Origin: Orrella dioscoreae
GTDB lineage: Bacteria; Pseudomonadota; Gammaproteobacteria; Burkholderiales; Burkholderiaceae_B
Direction of reading: 5' to 3'
NCBI RefSeq assembly: GCF_900089455.2
Contig: NZ_LT907988.1
Span: forward strand, 3,534,001 to 3,598,000
Length of the DNA stretch: 64,000 bases
Under the pieces are notes generated by a model, which made no database searches, was not told where the DNA came from, and was given only the letters and a program-made list of their open reading frames with translations. Below, piece after piece: positions 47,325 to 57,073 of this stretch (positions are counted from its first letter, which is position 1; each line of letters opens with the position of its first letter). The position numbers were made by a program, and so were the translations under genes.

Positions 47325-48506
47325 TCAGTCCAGGGTGCCGGGCAGGCCCAGCGCGGCGGCAACCGCCAGCGCGTCGGCTTGCGCCTGCTCGAGCGTGGCG
47401 GCCACACAGGTCACGTGACCCATCTTGCGGCCACGGCGTGCCTCATGCTTGCCATACAGGTGCAGCTTGGCCGACGGCACGGCCAGCACGGCGGCCCAGT
47501 CGGGCTCGCGCGGCGTGTCGCTGCCCGGCGTGAACCAGACGTCGCCCAGGATGTTCAACATGACGGCGGGCGCCAGCAGACGCGTGCTGCCCAGCGGCAG
47601 GCCGGCCAACACGCGCGCCTGCTGCTCGAACTGGCTGGTCTGGCAGGCGTCCATGCTGTAGTGGCCGCTGTTGTGCGGGCGCGGGGCGATTTCATTGACC
47701 ACCAGGCGGCCGTCGCGCAGCACGAAGAACTCCACGCACAGCACGCCGACGTAGCCGAGGCCGTGTGCGATGCCCAACGCCGCCTGGGTGGCCTGCTCGG
47801 TGAGCGCCGCGTCCATGGGCGCCCCCACGGTGGTCACGGCCAGGATGCCATCGCGATGCACGTTGCGCGCCACGGGAAACACCGCGGCCTCGCCGTCCGC
47901 GCCGCGCGCCAGCACCACGGATACCTCGTAGTCCAGCGGCATCAACGCCTCCAGCACGCAAGGCACGCTGCCGAAAGCCGCGAAGGCAGCCAGCGCTTCC
48001 TCGCGCGTGGCGACACGGGCCTGGCCCTTGCCGTCGTAGCCCAGCCGGGCCACCTTCAGGATGCCAGGGAACAGCGCGGCATCGGCGGACTCCAGGTCGG
48101 CCGTGGCGCGCACGGGCACGTTGGGCGCCACCGGGATGCCCTGGCCGGCCACATAGGCCTTCTCGTCGTTGCGGTCCTGCACGATGGCCACCGCGTCGGC
48201 GCCCGGCGACACGCGCACGCGCGCGGCCAGCGCGCGCAGGCTGGCGGCCGGCACGTTCTCGAATTCAGTGGTGATGGCCGGGCACAAGCCGGCCAGCTCG
48301 GCCAGGCCTTGCGTGTCGGCATAGTCGGCCGACACGTGACGGTCAGCGACCATCGCGGTGGGGCCATCGCCGGCGGGATCCAGCACGGCGACACGGTAGC
48401 CCAGGCTTTGCGCGGCATGGCAGAACATGCGGCCCAGTTGGCCGCCGCCCAGCAGGCCCAGCCAGCTGCCCGGCGGCAGCGTATTCATCTTGTCGGAAGC
48501 AGGCAT
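47325..48506 (-). CDS. purK: N5-carboxyaminoimidazole ribonucleotide synthase (PurK)
   Basis: 393 residues, ATP-grasp enzyme converting AIR, ATP and bicarbonate to N5-[17 protein letters not shown] at the N-terminus, [24 protein letters not shown] and [20 protein letters not shown] followed by RPHNSGHYS are diagnostic. Start ATG 48506 is 5 bases past the purE stop; an internal ATG at 48488 is possible. It forms a purE-purK operon whose products act in sequence. Confidence 0.93.
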   Translation of the reverse strand: MPASDKMNTLPPGSWLGLLGGGQLGRMFCHAAQSLGYRVAVLDPAGDGPTAMVADRHVSADYADTQGLAELAGLCPAITTEFENVPAASLRALAARVRVSPGADAVAIVQDRNDEKAYVAGQGIPVAPNVPVRATADLESADAALFPGILKVARLGYDGKGQARVATREEALAAFAAFGSVPCVLEALMPLDYEVSVVLARGADGEAAVFPVARNVHRDGILAVTTVGAPMDAALTEQATQAALGIAHGLGYVGVLCVEFFVLRDGRLVVNEIAPRPHNSGHYSMDACQTSQFEQQARVLAGLPLGSTRLLAPAVMLNILGDVWFTPGSDTPREPDWAAVLAVPSAKLHLYGKHEARRGRKMGHVTCVAATLEQAQADALAVAAALGLPGTLD

Positions 48507-48511
48507 GGGGC

Positions 48512-49072
48512 TCAGGCGGCAGAAGGCGGGGGAACGACCATCGCGCGCGCAGCCTCGGTCTGGCGGCGGCGAAAATCGAGCAGCTTGGCATGCAGGCCGG
48601 CATCGGTCGTGGCCAGGTTGGCGATGACGTGCAGCGCGGCGTTGGCAGCGCCAGCCTCGCCGATGGCGAAGGTGCCCACCGGCACGCCCTTGGGCATCTG
48701 CACGATGGACAGCAGGGAGTCTTCGCCACGCAGGTAGCGCGAGGGCACGGGCACGCCGAACACGGGCACTTCGGTCAGCGCGGCCATCATGCCAGGCAGA
48801 TGCGCGGCGCCGCCGGCGCCCGCGATGATGGCGCGCAGGCCGCGCGCACGCGCATCGGCGCCATAATCGGCCATGTCCTGCGGCATGCGGTGGGCGGAGA
48901 CCACGCGCGCCTCGTGCGGCACGCCGAAATCGGTGAGCATCGCCACCGCGTGCTTCATGATGTCCCAATCGCTGGACGAACCCATGACGATGCCCACGAT
49001 GGGCGGCGCCGAGGCGCAAGCGCTGTCCAGGCTGCTGGCCGCGCTGCTGGCGGCGTCGGAAGAAGTAGGCAT
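48512..49072 (-). CDS. purE: N5-carboxyaminoimidazole ribonucleotide mutase (PurE)
   Basis: 186 residues from ATG 49072; an in-frame GTG at 49093 is the alternative. A -10-like TAAAAT at 49111-49106 (reverse) would start transcription near 49099, leaving a normal leader only for the ATG. Class I PurE motifs: [16 protein letters not shown] (active-site His), [12 protein letters not shown] and GVPVPS. A Ser/Ala-rich N-terminal extension of about 24 residues precedes the core. First gene of purE-purK. Confidence 0.92.
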   Translation of the reverse strand: MPTSSDAASSAASSLDSACASAPPIVGIVMGSSSDWDIMKHAVAMLTDFGVPHEARVVSAHRMPQDMADYGADARARGLRAIIAGAGGAAHLPGMMAALTEVPVFGVPVPSRYLRGEDSLLSIVQMPKGVPVGTFAIGEAGAANAALHVIANLATTDAGLHAKLLDFRRRQTEAARAMVVPPPSAA

Positions 49073-49163
49073 GGAGATAGGAGCCGTGCTCACGGGAAAA
49101 CAGGCATTTTACCGTGTACGGCCAGCGGGGCGCCGGAAGCGGCTCCCGCCCCCGCGAAGGGCA

Positions 49164-49382
49164 TCAGCCCTTGGCCTCCTCCAGGCGCACCCCGACCTTC
49201 AGGCCCACCTGCCAGTGGGCCACCTTGCCGTCCTTCAGGTGGCCGCGCACGCTGGTGACTTCGAACCAGTCCAGGTTGCGCAGGGTGGCCCGGGCGCGTT
49301 CCAGCGCGCGGCGCACCGCGTCGTCGGAAGACTCCGGGGAGGACCCCACGATTTCGATCTGCTTGTAGACGTGATCGGACAT
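49164..49382 (-). CDS. dodecin
   Basis: 72 residues, the size of a dodecin, a small flavin-storing protein that assembles into hollow dodecamers. It starts MSDHVYKQIEIVGSS, has [13 protein letters not shown], then the flavin-stacking Trp in NLDWFEVTSVRG and the C-terminal HWQVGLKVGVRLE. GGAG lies 6 bases before the ATG at 49382. The frame is open further upstream without family similarity. Confidence 0.93.
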   Translation of the reverse strand: MSDHVYKQIEIVGSSPESSDDAVRRALERARATLRNLDWFEVTSVRGHLKDGKVAHWQVGLKVGVRLEEAKG

Positions 49383-49749
49383 ATCGGTCTCCTCATGTGT
49401 CCAGATGGCGGGCCGGGTCCGAAGGCCCGGCCCCTGGCGCCAGGAGGGCGCTCGATCTGATTCCACCACGCCCCTGCAGCCGCGGTCCGTTTGCAATCGT
49501 GTCGGGCACGTTCCAAGGGTAAGCCGCCAGCCGGCGCGAACTGGCAAGCAGCTGTCCCCCGAAAATCATCTTCACTTAACAAGCTCTTATTTAACTTGAA
49601 TGACACCGCATCTGCAAACAACAGTTCTGAAAAACGTGCAGAAAACGAAACCCTTTTGAAAGTCTCGCTACCTAGGATGCCCCTGCCCCCACCGCCGCCG
49701 GCGCGTGCCGCGGAGGGCCCTCCTTTCCCCTGACATCGCGAAAGACGAC
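49383..49749. other. intergenic region between divergent dodecin and ParB-like lipoprotein genes
   Basis: 367 bases. The middle (about 49560-49675) is AT-rich relative to its surroundings and probably holds divergent promoters; no exact -35/-10 pair could be fixed with confidence. No gene, repeat or terminator was recognised. Confidence 0.5.
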
Positions 49750-51057
49750 ATGCCCCAACAACGCCCTGCCTGCCTTTCCCTTCCCGTCCGCAAGCTGCTG
49801 GCGGGCCTGATCCTGCCCATCCCGCTGTTGCTGGCCGCCTGCGGCGGCAGCGACAACGACGAGCCCGTGGCCGATGGCACCCCGGTCACCCCGCCCGCCA
49901 CCGAACCCGAAACCCCGCCCCTTGCCGAGTCGCCCTACCTGAAGGCCGTCGCTGGCGACCTGCTGGAAGTGGCCATCGAGGAACTGAAGCCGACCCAGGC
50001 AGCCATCGGCTACGACCAGATCTACTACAAGCTGGGCCGCTGGCAGCCGGATTTCACACGCCCCACCTGGGCGGCGAACGACGCCCAACAGCTGGTCTAT
50101 CTCAACCGCACCGTGGGCAAGAAATTCGACGACTTCTGCGAGGATACCGGCCGCGGCGAACGCGCCCAGCCGTTCCAGACCCTGGCCGAGGCTGGCGCCG
50201 CCCGCCTGGACGACCCCAGCACCTTCGCCTGCCGCGACGAGCCGGGCACGGATGACGCCGCACTGAAGACCGTGGTGGTCGGCCCCGAGGGCGTGCTGTA
50301 CCTCACCGATGGCCATCACGGCTTCAGCTCGCTGTACGAAATCGCCGACGGCGGCCCCAAGCTGAAGGTCTGGGTCAAGGTCAGCGCCAACTACAGCGAC
50401 GCGGCCACGCAGGCCGAATTCTGGCAACGCATGGTCGACTCGCGCCAGGCATGGCTGCGCGACACGGACAACCAGCCGATCACGCCCGAGCAATTGCCCA
50501 CGCGCGTCGGCCTGCTGCATGACGACCGCCCAGGCGGCATGGCGGAAGACCGCTACCGCTCGCTGGTGTACTTCACGCGCGGCATCGCCTATGACAACGG
50601 CGGCCTGCCGGAATTCGCCGAATTCTATTGGGGCGACTGGATGCGCCGGCAGACCACGGCGGGCAACCTGAAGCCTTTCACGGACTACAGGACCGGCGTC
50701 CAGGGCGACGTCCAGACCGATGTGCTGGCGCAGAGCACGCTGAACAGCACGCTGCAGCCGGGCAACAGCAACACCAGCTACTCGGCGATGGTGCGCGATG
50801 CCGCCCTGCGCATGACGGCACTGGCCGACACCGACGTGGTGAGCGGCGAGCGCACGGCCGCGGAACTGGGCCGGATCGTGCTGGTGTCGGGGGCGCCCAA
50901 CCCCAGCCCGACCAAGCGCGCGCGCGACGAGCTGGAGGAACTGGCCCGCAACGACGTGAACGGCAGCGGCAACTCGCGCGGCGCGGGCAAGCTGTGGTTC
51001 GCCATCAACTACCGCTACTGCGGCGCGCCGGCAACAGGGACGTGCTGGGGCTGGTAA
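49750..51057 (+). CDS. ParB-like nuclease-domain lipoprotein (ParBc_2 type)
   Basis: 435 residues from ATG 49750. A signal with lipobox LLLAAC (Cys near 32) is followed by an acidic Pro/Thr-rich linker (about 36-60) and a domain with EELKPTQAAIGYDQIYYKLG and LTDGHHGFSSLYE. These match the putative ParB-like ParBc_2 family, in which DGHH replaces the usual ParB/Srx motif. A secreted or membrane-anchored ParB-fold protein cannot act in chromosome partition; sulfiredoxin-like or nuclease activity in the periplasm is possible but untested. A strong terminator follows. Confidence 0.75.
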   Translation: MPQQRPACLSLPVRKLLAGLILPIPLLLAACGGSDNDEPVADGTPVTPPATEPETPPLAESPYLKAVAGDLLEVAIEELKPTQAAIGYDQIYYKLGRWQPDFTRPTWAANDAQQLVYLNRTVGKKFDDFCEDTGRGERAQPFQTLAEAGAARLDDPSTFACRDEPGTDDAALKTVVVGPEGVLYLTDGHHGFSSLYEIADGGPKLKVWVKVSANYSDAATQAEFWQRMVDSRQAWLRDTDNQPITPEQLPTRVGLLHDDRPGGMAEDRYRSLVYFTRGIAYDNGGLPEFAEFYWGDWMRRQTTAGNLKPFTDYRTGVQGDVQTDVLAQSTLNSTLQPGNSNTSYSAMVRDAALRMTALADTDVVSGERTAAELGRIVLVSGAPNPSPTKRARDELEELARNDVNGSGNSRGAGKLWFAINYRYCGAPATGTCWGW

Positions 51058-51088
51058 GCCTCGGGCGAGCATCACCTGCCAAACAAAA

Positions 51089-51120
51089 GGGCGGAACCCT
51101 TGCGGGTTCCGCCCTGTTTT
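51089..51120 (+). terminator. Rho-independent terminator, bidirectional
   Basis: Perfect 11-bp stem GGGCGGAACCC / GGGTTCCGCCC with a TTGC loop, then TGTTTT. The reverse reading is followed by TTTTGTTT, so it serves both the ParB-like gene and convergent purC. Confidence 0.9.
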
Positions 51121-51137
51121 CCGAGTCTGCGTGGCGC

Positions 51138-52019
51138 TCAGCGCGTCAAGCGCGCCAGCGCCTCGCGATACTTCGCGCCGGTCTTCTCCAGGATTTCCTG
51201 GGGCGCGCGCGGTGCGGGTGGAGTCTTGTCCCAGGGCTGGGTTTCCAGCCAGTCGCGGATGAACTGCTTGTCGAACGAGGGCGGGCTGATGCCTTCACGA
51301 TAGCCATCGGCGGGCCAGAAACGCGAGGAATCGGGCGTGAGCACCTCGTCCATCAGGTGCAGCGTGCCGGCATCGTCCAGGCCGAACTCGAACTTCGTGT
51401 CGGCGATCAGGATGCCGCGCGTGGCGCCGTATTCCGCGGCCTCGGTGTAGAGGCGCAGCGTGACGTCGCGGATGCGCGCGGCGAGATCGGCGCCCACGGC
51501 CTTGACCACGTAGTCGAAATCGACGTTCTCGTCATGCGAGCCGAACTCGGCCTTGGCCGCCGGCGTGAAGATGGGCGTGGGCAGCTTGCCAGCCTGCTTC
51601 AGGCCTTCGGGCAGCTTGACGCCGCAGACGGCGCCGCTGGCCTGGTAATCCTTCCAGCCCGACCCGATCAGGTAGCCCCGCGCCACCGCTTCCACCAGCA
51701 CCGGCTTCAGGCGCTTGACCACCACGGCGCGGCCGCGCACCTGGTCACGCTCGCCTGCCGCCACCACGTCTTCCGCCGCCACGTCGGTGGAGTGGTTGGG
51801 GATGACGTGCGCCAGCTTCTTCAGCCAGAACTCGGTCATGCCGGTCAGCACTTCACCCTTGCCGGGGATGGGATCATCGAGGATCACATCGAAGGCAGAG
51901 ATGCGGTCGGTCGCGACGACCAGCAGCTTGTCGTCGCCCACGGCGTACATGTCGCGGACCTTGCCACGCGCCAGGAGCGGCAGGGACTGGATGCTGGATT
52001 GGTACATGGGTGCAGTCAC
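51138..52019 (-). CDS. purC: phosphoribosylaminoimidazole-succinocarboxamide synthase (SAICAR synthetase)
   Basis: 293 residues. It condenses CAIR with aspartate in purine synthesis. Segments are [48 protein letters not shown] and [13 protein letters not shown]. The GTG at 52019 gives an N-terminus of usual length; ATG 52007 is an alternative. It stands alone between fba and the ParB-like gene, separated from each by a terminator, not in the purE-purK operon. Confidence 0.95.
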   Translation of the reverse strand: MTAPMYQSSIQSLPLLARGKVRDMYAVGDDKLLVVATDRISAFDVILDDPIPGKGEVLTGMTEFWLKKLAHVIPNHSTDVAAEDVVAAGERDQVRGRAVVVKRLKPVLVEAVARGYLIGSGWKDYQASGAVCGVKLPEGLKQAGKLPTPIFTPAAKAEFGSHDENVDFDYVVKAVGADLAARIRDVTLRLYTEAAEYGATRGILIADTKFEFGLDDAGTLHLMDEVLTPDSSRFWPADGYREGISPPSFDKQFIRDWLETQPWDKTPPAPRAPQEILEKTGAKYREALARLTR

Positions 52020-52052
52020 GGAAGGGACCTATAGGCAATCGGGCGAGCCCGG

Positions 52053-52083
52053 AAAATGAGGCGCGCCGGACTGGCCGGCGCGC
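52053..52083 (-). terminator. terminator after fba
   Basis: Perfect 9-bp stem GCGCGCCGG / CCGGCGCGC (52061-52083) with a 5-base loop, followed on the reverse strand by CTCATTTTCC. The T-run is short, so efficiency is uncertain. It lies 26 bases after the fba stop. Confidence 0.6.
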
Positions 52084-52108
52084 GGGGGGTCGAGGGCGCG
52101 TGCCCGGT

Positions 52109-53173
52109 TTACTGGACGATCTGCGAGAGCTTGCCCGACGCGTACTGCTGGGCAATCTCGGTCAGCGGAATCGCCTTGATCTTGCTGGCGTTGCCGGCCG
52201 TGCCGAATTCCTGGTAGCGCTGCACGCAGATCTGCTTGGCGGCGGCGCGGGCGGGCTTCAGGTATTCGCGCGGGTCGAACTTCTCGGGGTTCTCGGCGAA
52301 GAAGCGGCGGATGGCGCCGGTCATGGCCAGGCGGATGTCGGTGTCGATGTTGATCTTGCGCACGCCGAACTTGATGGCTTCCTGGATTTCCTCGACGGGC
52401 ACGCCGTAGGTTTCCTTCATGTTGCCGCCGAACTGGCGGATCTCGGCCAGCAGTTCCTGCGGCACGCTGGAGCTGCCGTGCATCACCAGGTGGGTGTTGG
52501 GCAGGCGGGCGTGGATTTCCTTGATGCGCTTGATCGACAGGATGTCGCCGGTGGGCTTGCGCGTGAACTTGTAGGCGCCGTGGCTGGTGCCGATGGCGAT
52601 GGCCAGTGCGTCCAGCTGGGTGCGGCGCACGAAGTCGGCGGCCTGCTCGGGGTCGGTCAGCAGTTGCTCGATGGTGAGCTTGCCGTCGGCGCCATGGCCG
52701 TCTTCCTTGTCGCCTTCCATCGTTTCCAGCGAGCCCAGGCAGCCCAGTTCGCCCTCGACCGTCACACCCAGCTTGTGGGCGGCGTCGACCACCGTGCGGG
52801 TGACCTCGACGTTGTACTCATAGTCGGCGATGGTCTTGCCGTCTTCCTTGAGCGAGCCGTCCATCATGACGCTGGAGAAGCCGAGATCGATGGCGCCTTG
52901 ACAGATCTTGGGCGACTGGCCGTGGTCCTGGTGCATGACGACGGGGATGTGCGGGTAGCTTTCGACCGCGGCCTGGATCAGGTGCTTGAGGAAGCCTTCG
53001 CCTGCGTACTTACGGGCGCCGGCCGACGCCTGCATGATGACCGGGCTGTCGGTTTCTGCCGCGGCTTCCATGATGGCCTGGACTTGCTCCAGGTTGTTCA
53101 CGTTGAAGGCCGGAATGCCGTAGCCGTTCTCGGCGGCGTGGTCCAGCAGTTGGCGCATGGAAACGAGGGCCAT
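52109..53173 (-). CDS. fba: class II fructose-bisphosphate aldolase
   Basis: 354 residues, zinc-dependent aldolase of glycolysis/gluconeogenesis. Zinc and active-site segments: [50 protein letters not shown] and [13 protein letters not shown]. An insertion around [11 protein letters not shown] is typical of the CbbA-like subgroup. AGGAG lies upstream of the ATG at 53173. Monocistronic, with its own terminator. Confidence 0.95.
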   Translation of the reverse strand: MALVSMRQLLDHAAENGYGIPAFNVNNLEQVQAIMEAAAETDSPVIMQASAGARKYAGEGFLKHLIQAAVESYPHIPVVMHQDHGQSPKICQGAIDLGFSSVMMDGSLKEDGKTIADYEYNVEVTRTVVDAAHKLGVTVEGELGCLGSLETMEGDKEDGHGADGKLTIEQLLTDPEQAADFVRRTQLDALAIAIGTSHGAYKFTRKPTGDILSIKRIKEIHARLPNTHLVMHGSSSVPQELLAEIRQFGGNMKETYGVPVEEIQEAIKFGVRKINIDTDIRLAMTGAIRRFFAENPEKFDPREYLKPARAAAKQICVQRYQEFGTAGNASKIKAIPLTEIAQQYASGKLSQIVQ

Positions 53174-53279
53174 AGGGAAAGCTCCTGAATCGGATTGAAG
53201 AATTGGGTGAAATATCTTTGGATGACGGCGATTTTACCGGGTTGTGCGGTCCTCGGCAGGCGGCCGGGGACGGACGGTC

Positions 53280-53915
53280 TCAACCCGCGGCAGGCTGGCG
53301 GATCGCCGACTTGGGCCGGAAAGCCTTGACCACCGCCGGCCGTGTCTCGGCGTACGGTCCGCCGATCAGGTCCAGGCAGTAGGGAACGGCCGCGAAAATA
53401 CCTGGCACCTTCACGCCGCCCTCGGCGTCCCTCAGGCCTTCCAGCGTCTCGCGGATGGCCTTGGGCTGGCCCGGCAGGTTCAGGATCAGCGCGGCATGGC
53501 CGTCGATTTCGCGGATGACGCCTACCTGCCGGGACAGGATAGCCGTAGGAACGAAGGCCAGGCTGATCTGTCGCATCTGCTCACCAAAACCCGGCATCTC
53601 ACGCGTGGCGACGGCCAACGTGGCATCCGGCGTGGTGTCGCGCCTTGCGGGTCCCGTGCCACCCGTGGTCAGCACCAGGTCGCAGCCCAGTTCGTCGACC
53701 AGCTCGATGAGCGTTCGGGAGATCAGGTCCGGCTCGTCGGGGATGAGACGGCTGACAGCCTGCCACGGAGACGCCAGCGCCGTCCCCAGCCAGGCGTCCA
53801 GCGCCGGCAGTCCCTGGTCTTCGTATTGGCCGCTGGACGCGCGGTCCGACACGGAAACCAGGCCTATCAGGAGTTCATCGGGGTGGCGGCGAATGAGCCG
53901 AGCGGGGGTTGTCAT
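53280..53915 (-). CDS. mog: molybdopterin adenylyltransferase (MogA)
   Basis: 211 residues from ATG 53915. It adenylates molybdopterin before metal insertion. LLIGLVSVSDRASSGQYEDQ, DLVLTTGGTGPARRDTTPDA and a C-terminal LPGQPKAIRE are diagnostic of MogA rather than MoaB. Family proteins are usually about 195 residues. No other molybdenum-cofactor gene lies in the window. Confidence 0.93.
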   Translation of the reverse strand: MTTPARLIRRHPDELLIGLVSVSDRASSGQYEDQGLPALDAWLGTALASPWQAVSRLIPDEPDLISRTLIELVDELGCDLVLTTGGTGPARRDTTPDATLAVATREMPGFGEQMRQISLAFVPTAILSRQVGVIREIDGHAALILNLPGQPKAIRETLEGLRDAEGGVKVPGIFAAVPYCLDLIGGPYAETRPAVVKAFRPKSAIRQPAAG

Positions 53916-53963
53916 AAGCAAGGGGCAAAAAAGGAAAAGGGAAACGCCGCTGCGCCCAGCGGC

Positions 53964-54794
53964 TCAGGCGTCGGGCCGTAACTCCGCCTGCGCCTGGGGC
54001 TGGACCGCGGGCTCAGCCTCGGGCCTGACCACGCTGGTGACGTGCTGTTGCTTGGTCCACTTGCCCTCTTTCTTATCAAGGTACTGGAAATACTCGTTGG
54101 TGAAAGTCCCCTGCGCGCAGGTGAACTTGTACAGGCAGGTCTTTATCTTCGACTGATCCAGCAGCGTGTTGAATACGCCTGGACCGGTAATGTCGAATAC
54201 GTTGTTGCTGGGGGGATGGCGGATATTCCGGGCGATCCCCTCGGCAATCCTCGCCATGTTCGGATTGCCCGGCCGGCTGGCAATGAAGTAATTGCTGAGA
54301 TCTCCCCGGCGCGTCTTCACGTAGGCCTCATCGTCCTGCGGCGACAGCACGAACTCCAGCGGCCGCAGCATGTGCGCATCGATATCGAGATAGACCCCGC
54401 CCATCTTGTTCAGCACCAGCACACGCCAGAAATCCGCCTGGGCGGCGCCGATCTGCAGCCGGTCGTAGCAGGCCAGGACGTCCGCATCGTAATGCTGAGA
54501 GATGAACACACGCCGATCCTCCGTCAGATGGAAACGGTATTCCCAGGTCGGGGAAATCAGGCGGTTGAACAGGTAGTTCAGATAGACCGGCAAGGTGGCG
54601 CGGTCGGTGTAGTTCGTCTGCCAGATGATGCGCGGGATCCGGCCTTGCTTGCGGCTGGGGATCAGCGCGGGCCGCGCGCGCGGCATCGTGAAACGCTTCT
54701 TCGGGAAGAACCAATGAAACAGGTAACTGAAAACTTTCGTCAGGTTGGCGACCACCCGTATGAGTCGGGAGAGAAGCAAAATCAGAAAGTGCAT
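53964..54794 (-). CDS. glycosyltransferase with DXD motif (GT32-like)
   Basis: 276 residues. The start RIPRIIWQTNYTDRATLP and the sugar/metal-binding QADFWRVLVLNKMGGVYLD followed by IDAHMLRPL mark the GT32/OCH1-like group. An N-terminal hydrophobic helix (about 2-32) may anchor it. The last 25 residues are Glu/Gln/Pro-rich and look disordered. Local composition is less GC-rich than its neighbours, a hint of transfer. It is 48 bases upstream of mog on the same strand. The 246-base gap to its right contains nothing identified. Confidence 0.8.
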   Translation of the reverse strand: MHFLILLLSRLIRVVANLTKVFSYLFHWFFPKKRFTMPRARPALIPSRKQGRIPRIIWQTNYTDRATLPVYLNYLFNRLISPTWEYRFHLTEDRRVFISQHYDADVLACYDRLQIGAAQADFWRVLVLNKMGGVYLDIDAHMLRPLEFVLSPQDDEAYVKTRRGDLSNYFIASRPGNPNMARIAEGIARNIRHPPSNNVFDITGPGVFNTLLDQSKIKTCLYKFTCAQGTFTNEYFQYLDKKEGKWTKQQHVTSVVRPEAEPAVQPQAQAELRPDA

Positions 54795-55040
54795 AGGGAT
54801 CCCGCAAATATCGTTGGCAATTGGCGGGACCTAATGTACCACTGGCGAGCAGGGCGATTCGGCCATCGGCGGGCCCGAGACATCTGGTTGCCAGGCGGCC
54901 ATCCTGTTTCAGACCGACGGACTTCCTTACCCTGGCGATGAAAGCAGATTGATAGGATCGACCGGCTCCCCTCGCAATATTGGGGACGTAACCGGGCAGT
55001 TCGCCCGGCGACGCGGGGAGCGAGAAGCCTGGAGTTCCAC

Positions 55041-57026
55041 ATGAAAAAAATCACCGACAGCATCTCGCCGTTGACCTTCACGAGCTCGGCGCTGATCGCG
55101 CTTGCCCTCATCGGCTACGCCAGCCTCCGCCCGGAAAGCGCGGCGGCCCTGTTCTCCCACGCCAACGACTGGATCATCGGCGAAGCGGGCTGGTTCTACC
55201 TGCTCGCCGTGGGATTCTTCGTGATCTTCCTGATCGGCCTGGCCATCAGCCCCTTCGGCCGCATCAAGCTCGGGCCCGACGAGTCCACGCCCGACTACAG
55301 CTACGGCACCTGGGTGGCCATGCTGTTCTCGGCGGGGATGGGCATCGGCATCGTGTTCTACGGCGTGGCCGAGCCCATCATGCACTTCTCCAGCCCGCCC
55401 GACGCGGCGCCGCGCTCGATCCAGGCCATGCGCGACGCGATGGAGATCACCTTCTTCCACTGGGGCGTGCATGCCTGGGCCATCTATGCCCTGCTGGGCA
55501 TGTGCCTGGCCTATTTCGGCTACCGCAAGAACCAGCCGCTGACGCTGCGCTCGGCGTTCTATCCATTGATCGGCGAGCGGGTGAACGGCCCTGTCGGTTC
55601 GCTCATCGACATCTTCGCGGTGGTGGGCACGCTGGCTGGCCTGGCCACGTCATTGGGACTGGGCGTGTCGCAGCTCAACGCCAGCATGAACTACCTGTTC
55701 GGACTGCCGCAGACGCTGGACACCCAGCTGTGGCTCATCCTGATCGTGACGGTGCTGGCCACGATCACCGTCGCCACGGGCCTGGACAACGGCATCCGGC
55801 GGCTGAGCGAATTCATCATCATCGTGTCCTTCCTGCTGATGGCGGCCCTGCTCTTCGTCGGGCCGACGGCATTCCTGTTCCAGGCCATGCTGGAGAACCT
55901 GGGGCTGTACCTGAACGGATTCGTCTCGCGCACCTTCCACACCTATGCCTACGCCCCGGCCTCCAAGGACTGGATGGGCCAATGGACGCTGTTCTATTGG
56001 GGCTGGTGGATTTCCTGGTCGCCGTTCGTGGGGCTTTTCATCGCACGCATTTCTCGCGGCCGCACGATCCGCCAGTTCCTGCTGGGCGTGCTGTTCGCCC
56101 CGGCCGGCTTCAGCTTCATCTGGTTCACCATCTTCGGCGACCTGGCCATCTGGCTGGACATCAACCGCGCCGCGGGCGAGATCTCCAAGACGGTGGCGGA
56201 CAACATGCCCATCGCGCTCTTCTCGGTGTTCGAGTACCTGCCCTTCTCGTCCGTGCTGGCCTGGGTCACCGGCCTGCTGGTCGCGGTGTACTTCATCACC
56301 GCCTCGGACGCGGGCGCGCTGGTCATCGCCATGATCACCGCACGCAACGGCAGCGACGAGCCGGCCCTGTGGCTGCGCATCTTCTGGGCCCTGGTGTGCG
56401 GCGGCGTGGCGGCCGTGCTGCTGCTGGCCGGCGGCCTGGATGCCGTGCAGATGGCCGCGGTCATCGCGGGCTTCCCGCTGGCAACGGTACTGCTGCTCAT
56501 GTGCTGGGGCATCTGGAAGGCGCTCAGCGACGAGGCCGCGCTGCAAGCCAGCCATCGCCTGCACGCCGCGCCGCTGCTGTCCTCCGAAGGCGGCCAGCAC
56601 TGGCGGCGCCGCCTGAACTCGATCATCAGCCACCCCACCAAGGACCAGGTGCTGCGCTACGTGGCGAACACGGTGCAGCCGGCGATGACGACCGTGCAGC
56701 AGGAGTTCGTCAAGCGCGAACTGCAGGCCGAGATCGAAACGCTGGAAGACGGCGTGCAGTTGACCGTGGCGCACGGCGACGGCACGCCGGCGTTCCTGTA
56801 TGCCGTGCGCCGGGTCAGCCATCCCATTCCGGCCTTCGCGCTCAGCGACCAGCGCAGCAGCAAGGACGAACGCCGTCGCTATTCGCGGGCGGAGGTCTTC
56901 CTGAGCCAGGGCGGGCGCGGCTACGATATCTATGGCTATAGCCAGGACCAGGTGATCTCGGACATCGTGGTGCAGTACGACCGCTACCGCCATTACCTGC
57001 ACACCGCGCCGAATCCCGTCACCTGA
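55041..57026 (+). CDS. BCCT-family betaine/choline/carnitine transporter (BetT-like)
   Basis: 661 residues with about twelve membrane segments and a C-terminal cytoplasmic domain of about 150 residues, the length of choline transporter BetT. Signature segments are FSAGMGIGIVFYGVAEPIMH, WGVHAWAIYALLGMCLAYFG and YWGWWISWSPFVGLFIARIS. The long C-terminal tail in BetT is linked to osmotic regulation. GGAG stands 6 bases before the ATG. Substrate could be choline, glycine betaine or carnitine; no bet genes are adjacent. Confidence 0.9.
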   Translation: MKKITDSISPLTFTSSALIALALIGYASLRPESAAALFSHANDWIIGEAGWFYLLAVGFFVIFLIGLAISPFGRIKLGPDESTPDYSYGTWVAMLFSAGMGIGIVFYGVAEPIMHFSSPPDAAPRSIQAMRDAMEITFFHWGVHAWAIYALLGMCLAYFGYRKNQPLTLRSAFYPLIGERVNGPVGSLIDIFAVVGTLAGLATSLGLGVSQLNASMNYLFGLPQTLDTQLWLILIVTVLATITVATGLDNGIRRLSEFIIIVSFLLMAALLFVGPTAFLFQAMLENLGLYLNGFVSRTFHTYAYAPASKDWMGQWTLFYWGWWISWSPFVGLFIARISRGRTIRQFLLGVLFAPAGFSFIWFTIFGDLAIWLDINRAAGEISKTVADNMPIALFSVFEYLPFSSVLAWVTGLLVAVYFITASDAGALVIAMITARNGSDEPALWLRIFWALVCGGVAAVLLLAGGLDAVQMAAVIAGFPLATVLLLMCWGIWKALSDEAALQASHRLHAAPLLSSEGGQHWRRRLNSIISHPTKDQVLRYVANTVQPAMTTVQQEFVKRELQAEIETLEDGVQLTVAHGDGTPAFLYAVRRVSHPIPAFALSDQRSSKDERRRYSRAEVFLSQGGRGYDIYGYSQDQVISDIVVQYDRYRHYLHTAPNPVT

Positions 57027-57073
57027 TCCGGCCACGCCGCTACACTGGGCAGTCTTTCCTTGGAAGCTGTCCA

